Assembly (NCBI GenBank): GCA_963930775.1
Contig: OZ005689.1
Coordinates: forward strand, 10,365,010-10,429,009
Length of the DNA: 64,000 bases
Reading direction: 5' to 3'
From: Cliona cf. orientalis
Lineage: Eukaryota; Porifera; Demospongiae; Clionaida; Clionaidae
The notes beneath the pieces are model-generated. The model worked only from the letters and a program-made list of their open reading frames with translations. It was not told where the DNA came from and ran no database searches. The stretch's first letter is position 1, and each line of letters starts with the position of its first letter. The position numbers and the translations under genes were made by a program. Below, piece by piece: positions 23,201-34,800 of this stretch.

Positions 23201-26200
23201 AGGAAAAGCAAAAGCTAAATCAATGCTACATTAGAAATCCATACATAATAATCATAAGTGTCTCCTATGCATATAGAGGGTGTTGATTTCATTGGTCCTG
23301 ATCCATCCGTGCTAACCTTTACACCTGGACAATCAACTGGGGATGTCCAATGTGCTGACGTGACCATTCTGGACAACTCCATTCTGGAGGGACAGCGTAG
23401 CTTTAGTGTTGAACTTAGAGAAATTCGTTCAGAGAACAGTGTAAAAATTAATGAGACAATGATGTCAGTGGATATTGATATTGAGGAGGATCCTAATGAC
23501 AGTAAGTTTGTGTAGTATTTCAGTACCACATCAATACTATAGCTTGCAATCTAATTCTCATAATTATAAGCTATTCATCTATTGTAAGCTATGGTATAGC
23601 ATATTATTATAATAATATTATAGTATCCATCCTAATAAGAGATGTAACACTATTACGAAATTTACTTTGATTCTATCATTATTATCCTTATTTTACAGGA
23701 GTGACAGTGGCTTTCTCTCAGTCCGCATTTACGGCCTCTGAAGGTGATGGTATTGTTCTCGTGTGTGCTGAACTGTTAACTGGTGACCTGGAAACAGATA
23801 TCTCTCTCTCAGTAAACGCATTAAACCTTGAAAGCAATACAGGTATAATATTGAATTTGTGCTTAATTACAATAATACTATTATCAGGATCTTGCTATTG
23901 CAAACAGTAGCAAAAATAATAGCCAAGTACACTTAATACATAATAATTACATGAATCACGAGGGGAGGGGGGAGGAATTTGAGCCATATCATGAAAAGGT
24001 GATCATTGGTGCCAAACTGTAGATAGCACTGATTGGTTGATAGAAATAATATTACACCAGGTCCTCTATACATATAGTCATAGTCACTATGCTTTTGTCA
24101 CTATTCATTTGTAGCAACTAATGGCAGTGACTACAGTGGCCTTCCTGTGGCTATTTCATTCTCTGCTGGACATCCATTAAACACACCCATCTGTGCTAAT
24201 ATCACCATCACTGATGACAATACACTGGAGAATACAGAAATATTCTCTGTTGCTCTCTACACTGATTTTCCTGAAGGGGTTCTCCTCACAAGAGATAGGA
24301 CTATCGTTGAGATCTTTGACAATGAAGAAGGTATTAAATTTTTCATGGTAGGATCATGCACAAAAGCTCATTGTAAGCATGGCTCGTAATGGAATTCTAA
24401 GGAAATTTGAAGTATGATACATTTGAGGGGTCTCACTAGGAGGATTTGTTTTTGGCCGATTTGCAATCTGCTCCCATTAGTGAAATTTTCATAATTATGC
24501 AAATTCTTTACTTGAAATAGAAGATAATAATAATATTTAATGATCTTAATGCAGACTGAAAGTATTATTCAAACACAAGTTTTCTATAGTTAATACATGT
24601 AAAAGGGTAGTTCAGCTGGGGAGAATTCTGTGTAGCAAAAATTTCACCTAAAACTCAAGCCTAAAACCATGTATTAAGTCAATTCAGTGCAAAATCAAAG
24701 GTTCTATGATTAATATATAATATGACTTACAGCTGCATGCATGGCCAATGGAATTTATTTCCATTCCCACGACAATTATTTATGCCATCTTGACACTGTA
24801 GGATTCACTATTGGATTCTCTCAGCTACTCTTTGCGTTCACTGAGGGAGATGGCTCTGTTCGAGTGTGTGCTGAAGTGATGAGTGGTGGGATTCCGGTTG
24901 AGTTGGGTTTAGTGTCTCTGTCTGTGACAGCAAACCTTGCAAACAGCTCAGGTAACAGCTAGGCATTCAGTTGTATCGTTTACCCCTAATATTATTAATG
25001 AAACAACTATTGTTACTCGACAAAACGTGGTATCTATTTATCAGCTAGCTGAATACTTTGTTAACTATTACTAACACTCTCAGGTAGTACATCATTATAG
25101 TATCAGTATACATATTATGAACATGAGAATAGGAAGGGGCTGTATCATAGAACAACACTTTAGCAACAGTCTAGGATTGTATTTAACCACATCTTGTGCA
25201 TGCATGCAGATGTACTTGTGCTGGTAGTTCCAGGTTATTTAGATGTAGTGATTATTGATAAAGTGTTGTTTCTTCCTTTGTATATAGCTACTGCAGACCA
25301 AGACTACACTGGTCTTCCAAGTATGTTCTCGTTTGTAACTGGGCAGTCTCTCTCTTGTACCCTGATTGAAATCATTGATGATAATACTGTGGAAAGCAGG
25401 GAGACGATATCGCTCATTCTACAGCCACTTGACTCCTCTCCTGGAGTAAGGATATCCAGAGGTCTGAGCACAGTGGAAATTGTTGACAATGATATAGGTA
25501 AGACTTAATAAGTTCCCTCTTTTAAGCACACACAAAATTGTAACAGTTGCCGAGAGCATTATACTGCAGATTCTTCTATGATAAGTTGTAAACTTTCTGC
25601 AAGGCCTCTAGTAAAATTGATATGTTATTCAAATTTTACGAACATAGGCAATGATACAGGAGGTGGTTCTATCTGCACAGATAAAATATCCAATTATTGT
25701 TGAGAGCATTAGCGTATTATTCTAATTTACAGGTACGGGTAGTGGTACAGGAGCCTCAGGTGGTTCTATCAGTCCTGGACTGAGTGCTGGACTGGCAATA
25801 ATTGTCATCATAGCTGTGGCTTTGGCAGTGGCGCTGGTATTCACTGTCGTGGCAATGTTTCTCAGAAGAAGAAAAAAGAAAAGTAATGCACATTCCATGT
25901 ATTAAGAGATAAATTAATTTGATCACTGGCAGAGCTAGCTAGCTTTAAGTGCCAGTGGGTGCTTACTCGGGACAATACCATAATTATACCGTATATCTGC
26001 TAATTTTTGGCCTGCATGCATGGGGTATAAGAATCATGTGGAGCCTATTACATTGACCCCCAGCCCCCCCCCCCCCCCCCCCCCCCCCCCGGGGTAGCTG
26101 ATGGGTACTTGCTCATGCACTCAAAATTGGGTAGCTACCTATAATAATATATTATATACTTGTCTGGGATGCTAAGGAAATTCAAAGTTTCAGGTAGAAG

Positions 26201-26616
26201 AGGTAGACCAGCAGCATGACGATCGATGTACAGCATGTAATTAACAGTATTAAAAGAAGATGCCAGCCACAATTAAAATCTATGGTACTATTGGGATGAT
26301 AGATTGCTTATTGTAGTGTATTAAACTTCGTGAGATACTACAGTGGATTTGCATGAATTTTACATGGGTTATTATCAGCCATACTAAATTCACAAGTTTG
26401 TGATCTACGACTGTCATAGTATAGCCACAAAAATTTGATGTCAAAAATTTAATTTCTTTGTATACATTCAAAGGTAAAAACTCTGCTGGGCAGATGATTC
26501 TCAATCAAGAGAGTGAAGAGACAAAGTTGGTGGATAGTCAGGAGACAAAGTTGATAGACTCACCAGATAAAGCAGAGAATAAAAGTGACATTCCCCTCAC
26601 GATGATTGACAGTTGA
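20229..26616 (+). CDS. Calx-beta membrane protein, copy 1 (5' part missing)
   Basis: Twelve exons are visible, about 704 residues, numbered by homology with copy 2. Modules 9-13 are 20229-20378+20958-21179, 21751-21906+22100-22312, 22565-22702+23277-23501, 23699-23842+24115-24330 and 24802-24951+25288-25497. The membrane exon is 25733-25882 and the tail exon 26474-26616, with stop TGA. All junctions are phase 1. Modules carry the Calx-beta marks DY...F..G and DD...E..E.F, plus paired cysteines. The helix core is IIVIIAVALAVALVFTVVA, followed by RRRKKK. The ectodomain has several N-x-S/T sites. Exons 1-17 are absent, apparently lost in the gap. The donor after module 9 is T|GTACGT where the paralogues have G|GT, changing the junction residue to Tyr. 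Confidence 0.85.
21340..21386 (+). pseudogene. Duplicated end of exon 19 plus its donor
   Basis: GGACATGCCAAACCCATTTG followed by GTAAG and the beginning of the intron repeats the end of the real exon at 21179, about 190 bp downstream. It has no acceptor or upstream exon body, so it is probably a small local duplication. Its donor could compete with the true one. Confidence 0.7.
22757..22967. mobile_element. MITE with TACCGTATAGC inverted ends, 211 bp
   Basis: The left end TACCGTATAGCGGGAAACTT and the right end AATTTCCTGCTATACGGTA are inverted copies, and the inversion continues through GAGGGAGAAAACTTTC. The unit GCGAAAGTTTTCT recurs inside. It sits in an intron of copy 1 (between the exons of module 11). 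The matching introns of copies 2 and 3 lack it, so it inserted after the copies split. Confidence 0.8.
26064..26090. repeat. Poly-C tract, 27 bases
   Basis: A homopolymer in the last intron of copy 1, followed by GGGG. The surrounding text (TTTTGGCCTGCATG, TTACATTGACCCC) is shared with the last introns of copies 2 and 3 and resembles the MITE at 34753-34940, so an old element predating the duplications lies here. Confidence 0.8.
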
Positions 26617-27091
26617 TTTTATTTTTAGCATAGATGCATATACCTCACTACTTGCATACTTACACACAGATTTATGACGATGGCATCTTAGCTATTAGCT
26701 AAGTTTTATCGTCATAATTATAGTATGAACATATACTATTAGCTATAAACAAACTATCAAACCGTCATAATTAAATTTTGTTATAATTATTTACTCTGTA
26801 CATGTCCACATTATGCAGCCATCAATTAATACATATAATCCATGACTACCCCCCTCAAATATTTCCTCAAGAGAGGTCATTTTCAGGGACAGGGAGGCTC
26901 AAAAAGACTAACACACCAATAATACATGTATAGCTACTCATGATCATGTGCCCGGGCCATGCAGTGCAGAGGTATTGGCGAGAATGAATTGTTAATCCCC
27001 ACCCTTCCTTGTGTGTGGGGTAGTTGGGACTGATACTGTTGTAGTCTGTAGGGGTCTCGGTGATGAGAACCCAGCCATTGAATTTCTACAA
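26617..27091. other. Intergenic region between Calx-beta copies 1 and 2, left part
   Basis: No gene was seen. The stretch around 27040-27090 (GTAGGGGTCTCGGTGATGAG, CCATTGAATTTCTAC) is homologous to 43098-43152 between copies 2 and 3. It therefore belongs to the duplicated unit rather than to the transposon that follows. Confidence 0.6.
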
Positions 27092-28486
27092 TTTTACCAG
27101 AGTGCCTACCTGCCATAGGAATTTCGCACCTCGCAGCCTAGGCTGTATACGTGTTAATTAGGTTGCAGAAATCCAGGATGATAATTAATAATTTGTCATG
27201 GAAAAGGAAAATGTGTGTAGCTATAGGTACAGTCAAGGATAAAATTTAAACAATCATAGCTACACAACTATAGTGGGTAGTTTTCTACTAGCTATATGTT
27301 CCATGAGTTTTTCAAATAAGTCACTTTCCTCATAGCTATCTTTGATTCTTCTCCAGTGGGTATTTTTCTACTAGCTATGTGTTCCATGAGTTTTTCGAAT
27401 AAGTCACTTTGCTCATATCTTCTTCTCCAGAGACACTCGGCTAAATAGCTTGGGAAAAGGGTTGGGGAAGTGTTCATAACTCCCTGTTTCCTCATCATGC
27501 TCTTTGTACATGACCAGTGACCCTCTATCGATTAAGTATGTGCTCCTGAGGTAGGATCGATGAAGTTTTGGGAATGATTAACAGTTTCGTGGGAGTCGCC
27601 TGGGATTCGTCCGATGTCATGGTAGGCAGCCCACTCATCAGACATGATAGTGGTACCAGGCCGAATATAGCTACTGCTGGATAATGGGCAGTAAGGTGTT
27701 CTTAATTGGTACGATCAGGGACAACCAGCATAAAGGCATTGGTTGTACCCCTCTTGATACCGCCGAACACCCACTGCCCATCAACTACTGAATAATGCTA
27801 AGTTATCGAATAAAAGGAAAACTTAGCTACCAAATTAAATTAGATTCATCAATTTCCACAATTTTTCCAAGTCCTCCTATTATGATCGAGTTGGCCAAGA
27901 AGTGCTCCTCACAAACGTCTCGGCAAAACTTGTACCAGTCTACAGCAATCTTAGGAGTGACCTCCACCTCTTCAGCAACAGCTGTAACTCTCATTTGTCT
28001 ACTCCACATGTACATAAATTTGAGAGCTGATGAAAACAATAGCTTGGTGTTGCTGAAAAAGCTTTGATGTTTTATGCTCACTCTGGTCTGACATCCTTTT
28101 CTTGGGCATCTCCAGATAGGAGAGCCTTTATTTATGACCATGCGACAGGATGAGGCACACTTTGGGCATTGTTGCGACGAAGCAAGTAGGGAGCAGGAGT
28201 ATAGGAGCAGCAGTAGCCATGATGGACGAAGAGTGGTGATTTCTGAAGAGAGCTGAAGATTTCTTGATAGTTCTTGAGTTGATTATGAAATGCAATTGCA
28301 AAATGCCTCTTTTTATACAAAAACATCAACAAAATGTGTGAAAAAAAAGGACATCAGGGGGGTATGAAGGTTAATTGCTGGCATGCAGTTGCATCCTGGA
28401 TTGCTGGATTTCTGCAACCTAATTAACACGTACAGCCTAGGCTGCGAGGTGCGAAATTCCGATGGCAGGTAGGCACTCTCGTAAAA
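27092..28486 (-). mobile_element. Merlin-type DNA transposon, about 1.4 kb
   Basis: Long inverted repeats of roughly 75-85 bp flank the element, GAGTGCCTACCTGCCAT...AATTTCGCACCTCGCAGCC at the left and the inverse at the right. They enclose a degraded transposase on the minus strand. Flanking sequence on both sides matches the intergenic region before copy 3 (about 43098-43255), which has no such insert and so acts as a near-empty site. Class assignment rests on the transposase; target-site duplications were not resolved. Confidence 0.75.
27290..28190 (-). pseudogene. Degraded Merlin (IS1595/ISXO2-like) transposase
   Basis: Reading the minus strand, a zinc-ribbon (QCPKC...WRCPRKGCQTR) is followed by FFSNTKL, a helix-turn region, and then the catalytic strand GKIVEIDESNLIW. 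After frame changes come GQWVFGGIKRGTTNAF, a PGTTIMSDEWAAY block and a VNHS...GAHT block. This is the order of the DDE_Tnp_IS1595 family. Stops (TAA after PDRTN, and after GAHT) and at least two frame shifts make it non-functional. The only long open part is 27827-28141. Confidence 0.8.
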
Positions 28487-28801
28487 CCTTATAATTGTGC
28501 GCATTATTATTACAGGCACTGTCTCGTGATTGTATACGTAACCACGCCCATGGCCCTACTTCTACAAGGGTGTGGCTCGGCATGCATGGTAACAAGTGAT
28601 GGCCAACTTCTGAACACGACTTTAAAGGTTGTAAAATTAGAAGGTTGCAAAATTAGTGTTGAGGTTGCACGATCTCTCCTATAGAAGTATATACTAAGTT
28701 TTGATATTTATTGTTCTACAAGATCGAACAACTCTGGAACTGAAGGTATAAATTTGTGGGCGTGACACTGTGGTTATTATCAGCAGGTTTACTTCCTGTA
28801 G
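28487..28801 (+). promoter_or_regulatory. Upstream region of Calx-beta copy 2 with TATAAAT at 28747
   Basis: From about 28505 the sequence is shared with the region before copy 3. Conserved words include TTGCACGATCTCTCCTATAG and GGTATAAATTTGTGGGCGTG. TATAAAT lies at 28747-28753, 55 bases before the start codon, and the same word is exactly 55 bases before the start in copy 3. The ATG is directly preceded by a pyrimidine-rich TTTACTTCCTGTAG, which also looks like a splice acceptor. A 5' UTR intron is therefore an alternative reading. Confidence 0.5.
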
Positions 28802-31800
28802 ATGAATCGAGAGAGGAAATGGTCATCGTCTGTAACTACCCTATTCTTGTGTAGTTTGTGTCTTCAGTATCTGTTTGAACCTGGGGAAGCTTATGGTAAA
28901 TATATATACAGGCAATTGCAAGCATAAAATTATAATATTATTATTGTTATTCTTTGTCATAATATTATTATAGACGTGTTAGTAGCATTGCAGAATGCTT
29001 ATGGTAGTCGTTGCTGTTTAGCTGTTAATGAAGAGTCAGGACCATTGACGGTTTGTGCAGAAATTCTGTTCATTAATGGAACTGCTTTGATAACTTCTAA
29101 CTATACTGTGATCATATCTGCATATGACCGAACAACTAGCTTTTACTCCGCTCAATGTAAGTGATGGCCCATTGCAATGGATCTATATAACATAATATAG
29201 ACTCAGGGATGGGCCAATATTCAAAGTATCACTGTCAAAGTAAATTAATCTACGCGAAAGAGTGCCCAGGTAAATCTCCTATGCGATGTTCACTATATAA
29301 TTAATTGAAGATGGTAACCATGGCTGCTATTGATGTCATCCTTGCTCAAGTATAATTATGGTTACTATCAGGGCATCTGCATGGCTTTTATTAATACCTC
29401 AGTCATATTAATGATAATTCATAAACCATTTAGCCATTAAATGGCTACATGATTTATGAGTACAGCACTATACATTTTCCCTTGCACTCCTTCGTTTGAT
29501 AGATACATATAATTCTATACATGCCAGGATCATAACTTTTTCGGCTTTGGGAGGTGGGGGACGGGCATCAGCGCTAGCGCGCCAAAATAATAATGGCCTA
29601 CAGTGTCTACAATTCCAACGGAGATTATTTTTCCCTATCTTTAGAGTGAATGTAATGTACTTTACTCATCTAGGGAAGTAACCAGGATCACTGAAGGTTA
29701 TTTCATGAATTCTGTCACATTACTGTAACATTGTCATAAATAATTATTTGGGGGGGGGGGGGGGGGGGTCACCCCCCTCTGTATGAAACCCTGCCTGCTA
29801 TGAAATTACATCAACTTAATTAGATGGAGTGGACTACTTTCTGGCACCAATGGAATTAACTTTTCCAGCTGGTAGTGAACAGGGTGACACTGTGTGCACA
29901 GACATAGATATTATTGATGATGAAGCTGTTGAGAATGATTATGAGTATTTCTATGTTGAACTCTCTACCAACGACACCGATGTTCAGCTCCTTAGCTACT
30001 ACCGACGTAGAGGATTCTGTATTTATGATAATGATGGTAAGATTGATTATGGTAGCAGCAAGCATGTAGCAGAACATAGTGACTAACCCTTCAAACCATC
30101 TGTGCATGATTAATTATTAATCATCTGTATGTAGTGATCACAATAATAGGGCTAACTACTGAAGTGTCCGAGAACAACATCAGTGTGCAGGTTTGTGTGA
30201 ACATTACTCAAGGCTCTGTGGAAAGCAGTGATAATTCTGTGTATGCACGTATTTCAACGTCTGCATCAATTGGCTTCAATTCAGCAGTTGGTAAGACTAT
30301 ATATAGCTATAATATATTATACTATGATCCTCTATTCGAGAAACCGTAGGGACAGCAAATTTAATGTGTCCTGATCATAATATAATATTAAAGGAGATAA
30401 TATTTTCATTTCAAGGACATGCAGTTTTGCCTCATTCTGAGACTCATAATAGGCTCTTAGACTAGCTCCAATCAATCATCTAGGAACCTGGGTTACATGC
30501 ATATAACACCCTAATACTGATAATAATATTAATAATAATGGGAAATCTTCTACAGGGGTGCAGGGTTACACTCTATAGAGTTGAAATTTTGACCAGAAAG
30601 GCATAATATTAATAATAATGATCTTATCTATTAGCAGGTAAATGCAGTCATGCATGCTAGTATTTAACTTTATCAATAATTAATATTATGTCATTGTGAG
30701 ATACAGTAGAGCCCCTACACCTACGAGGCAACTTAATTTAAAAGCGTCCTGATTAAATCACTTTCATGAAAAATTTGAATCAGGGGATAGATTTTGCACA
30801 CTTCTTCATGATTGTCTATAATTTTATAGTTCCGATAGTTCATGGATCAAGGAGGCTGAAACACTGCATGCATGTATAGTGTGCGTAATACGGGAGATAT
30901 CCCCATTAACTTCCTGGAGTTCCCCTATATATAGATGCCTAATGAGGAAGGCACAGTTGCTATGTATGAATGAAGCCTTTAATGTTGGAACTATAATTAA
31001 TATAATACTATAGACTAATTAAGTATACTTCAACTTTCATCAACATAATCAAATTATTAATTTTCGAGTCAGTGAGACAATAACATTATTATCACACTGC
31101 ATATTTATCCTACAGCCCATGAAGAATTTGAGGTTGTGAATAATGTTCGTCTGAACTTTAAACGTGGAGATACTGTGGGGGTTGTGCGATGCATCACTGT
31201 TAGCATTTTGGATGATGTCAAGGTTGAAAATGATGAATACTTCAATTTTATAATACGTTTTGGGCGAAAAATTCAATACAGTGAAACAATCATACAGATT
31301 ATTATTCTTGAAAATGATGGTTAGTTTTTGTGTATGCCGACAGTGTGGCCTTGTCCCGCAGACGCTCCTTATTTTTCCTCAGAAAAATGCTAAAAGAGTG
31401 TGGCCTGCATGGGGACAAGGCTGCAACTGATTATGACTTTCCAAAGTTAGCTTGCAGTTTTATACAATATTACAGTAACTATACTTTAATAGTCTATCTT
31501 TATTATGTACATACAGTGGCAGAGGTTGGTATGGTAAGATCAGCTTTAACGACAACTGAGGCTGATACTTCAATCTCTTTGTGTGCAGTGCTCATTAACT
31601 TTGTTGAACTAGACATCCCTCTCACTGCCTTCGTACAAACACAAGCTATTACTGCTGCAGGTTGGTTTATAATAATGTTCGTGTAATATTATATTACATT
31701 CAAAATCATTCAAGAAAATTTAATAATATTATTTCTAATAATTGCAAATTGTTACTGTCTTCTGAAAAGATATTCAACGATACTCTCATAGAGCATCTTC

Positions 31801-34800
31801 TGTAAAATAATTATTATCAATTTGACCCTATTGATATACTTAGAGAATGTGGACTATACTGGAGAGTTGGATGCTTCGATTGATTTCTTAAGTGGAGATT
31901 TTTCTGGTGTCAATCGCTGTACGAACATCACCATTTTGAATGATGCGATTGTGGAGGACACTGAAGCATTTAATGTGATCCTGAAGGAGAACTCTAGTAG
32001 ACTTGAGATTGAGAGCTCCAGAAACACCACACGAGTCATTATTATGGAGGATAATGATTGTAAGCACATTAGATCTCTCAAAAGAACTTTCTTGAGATTA
32101 ATTTTGTAGATACTTGCAATGGGTGATTAGTGAATCTGGGGAAGAAGTTTACCCAAATCAAATATAGAGTCAAGAGGGCAATAATATAAATTAAATATTA
32201 TGCTCTTATTGTATGAATATTCTGGCCGTGTCCCCAGGCCACTTCCAGTATTTCTTAATCAACGTGACATTAATAAATTATGTGTGGCCAGAGGAAAGGG
32301 TAATACTATTACATGATTGCTCAAGGGTCACCATTGGTCAATATCACATGCTTTCTAAAGAATTCCATGAATACGATATCATGCAGTTGTGAATATTGGA
32401 TTTCAAAGCCTGGAATTCATCACTGAAGAAAGCAATGGCAATTCAACCAGAGCAAGAGTGTGTGCCCAGATTGACAATGGTACTCTTGAAAGGGAAGTGA
32501 CTGCTTTCTTGAGTACTATTGCTGGAGGAACAGCCACAGGTGTGCACTACACTATGGTATTTTAATTTAAATGAGATCAGATGGTTCATCCATGAAACCT
32601 CGACTTAAGAGATCCACACAACCTTATAAATAATATAATATTATAAGCCCATAATGACAGACAAAAATGTATGAAATTGTATTCAGATGTGCACTTTGAA
32701 TTTCCGGTACCCTTTGGGACACAAACACTGTATCAATTATTGCACTACCAGTGCTCCTCAGTATACTACTATGATAGTGTTCATTTGTGTACATGGACTT
32801 TATATTAGCTAATATGCAGAGAATAGTGACTATGACTCTGTGGACTCTCAAGGGTTAATATTTTCATCCGGAGAGTCGTCGAGCAACATGTCAACACAGT
32901 GTGGGGAATTGGTTGTGCTAGATGATACAGCACTTGAGACTAATGAGACTATCTCAATCCGCTTGACCAGTGAGAGTCCTCAGGTGATCATTACAGCAGG
33001 AAGAGCTGAAGCAGAAGTCATAATCCAAGAGGATGCCACCGATTGTAAGCAATGCACTCAATAATGTGCCGATGTAAGAGAGAATTCAGCAAATATTGAT
33101 GAAGGACATGTGATGACCTATAAAATTCTAACTTCAATTTTTATGTTTGTTCATTTGTTCATGGTTTCTAGTTGTGGTGATTGGCTTCCCCCTTGGAGCT
33201 GTAGTGAATGCTACTGAAGGAGTGACCACAACAGTAAATGTATGCCCACAGTTAATGGAAGGAACACTAGAAAGAGAGGTGTCAGTGTTTGCCACAACAT
33301 CAGACATATCTGCAAGAGGTGAGTATCAGTCAAAGCATACAGATAACACTGCTATACCTTATATACCTTTAAATAACAACTCATATTTTTTTGTGTGCAT
33401 GTAACATAGCATCCACAGATTACATCAGTATCTTCAACGGAGAGATCGTCTTTGGAGCTGGTGATATTATGCAATGCACACAGGTAACTATAGCTGACGA
33501 CAATGACGTACTGGAAGAGGTGTTGGAGACATTCAGAGTGATGCTGACTGCAACAGAGCCACTTGTCACTATTCGATCTCAACAAGAGAGTATTTCTATC
33601 AACATTTTTGAAGATCCAATGGATGGTATGTTTAGTGCTTGAGATTTAAGTGTGCCTTTTTGTGATCATGCACCGCGAGATAGCCAAGCTGAGTACTTGA
33701 GATGCTCTAGCTAACATTAGCTTTTGAGTGCATGTATCATGGTTCAAGCACTCACTTTCCCAGCCTCCCTCTCTCTCTATCTCTCTCTCCGTGCAGAAAT
33801 AACAGTTGGTCTCCAGCAGACATCCTATAATGCTTTTGAGACCGGAGACCCTGTTAGCATCTGTGCTCAAATATTTCTTGGAACCCTGGAAAGGAACGTG
33901 TCTCTGATTTTAACCTCTGCGGATGGAAATGCAACAGGTACATAATAATAATATTATATGTAACAGGCACGACAGGAAAGAAGCGCTGATCCTGGAAAAA
34001 AAATTCCAGGATCCAGCCGGGATTCGAACTCGGGACCTTCTGATTACTAGTCAGACACTCTTACCACTGAATTTGTCATTCTGTTCTATGCATGTACAGC
34101 ACCTGATGACTACGTGGCCCTCAACTCGATGCTAGTGTTCACTGTGGGACAGTCTATTGGTGATGTGGTATGCACAGATCTTGATATTGTTGACGACATG
34201 GCCATTGAGAGGGACGGAGAAGATGTTATCCTATCACTATCACCAGTTGAGCCAGCTGTTACCGTGGTAACGGCTTCATCCGCCACTGTGGCTATCATTG
34301 AAAATGACAATGATGGTAAACACAAAATTATTCTAATTATAAATGAGCTGCTTGATAAGAGGCAAGGGTGCATATAATATCATTACCATATTACTACATA
34401 TGAAAAAAAAAATAATAAAATGTGCGATTTTCTGGTACGTTGTATTTGATTAACAACAATGAATGCATTTTGATATCTTCATTATATATGTGGCATTTGG
34501 CATGAATACTATTAGCATGCTTACCAATTATATACCTAGACTATTAGCATATAATGCTCTCTATGGCTGCAAATTGTGTTTATTCCTTTTCTTAGTTGTA
34601 GGCAGTATTGTGTTGAGTTCTTCAAACTATGATGCCTTTGAAGCTAATGGAACAGTCAGTGTTTGCGCTGTGATTATGGCGGAAGCAATCGAAACAACAG
34701 TCAATGTCCAACTCAGTTCACAGGACTCAACTGCTAGAAGTAAGAATGATAATACCGTAGTGTCCCAGGTAAGCGTCCATGGACGCTTAAGCATAATTCT

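Larger units (their letters stand above)
28974..33044 (+). other. Copy 2 ectodomain modules 1-4 (exon map)
   Basis: Module 1 is 28974-29156+29824-30036, module 2 is 30135-30290+31116-31319, module 3 is 31517-31660+31844-32059 and module 4 is 32387-32539+32820-33044. The first exon of a pair encodes strands up to the VCA/VCV cysteine and the following arm. The second begins near DY and carries the QC/RC/VC cysteine and the acidic D-D...E motif. Module 1 lacks a typical opening strand and is the most variable between copies 2 and 3. Confidence 0.8.

Noticed and set aside
26474..26616. C-terminal PDZ ligand in the Calx-beta tails
   Set aside because: The last residues are MIDS, MIDN and MIDT, without the terminal hydrophobic residue a PDZ ligand needs.
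33966..34075. Functional tRNA-Thr gene
   Set aside because: The 5' acceptor strand does not pair with the 3' strand, so it is only tRNA-derived.
34110..34373. Minus-strand open frames opposite Calx-beta exons (also 22074-22295, 31854-32081, 51184-51402, 55840-56043)
   Set aside because: They mirror conserved plus-strand exons, and their conservation between copies is explained by the real coding strand.
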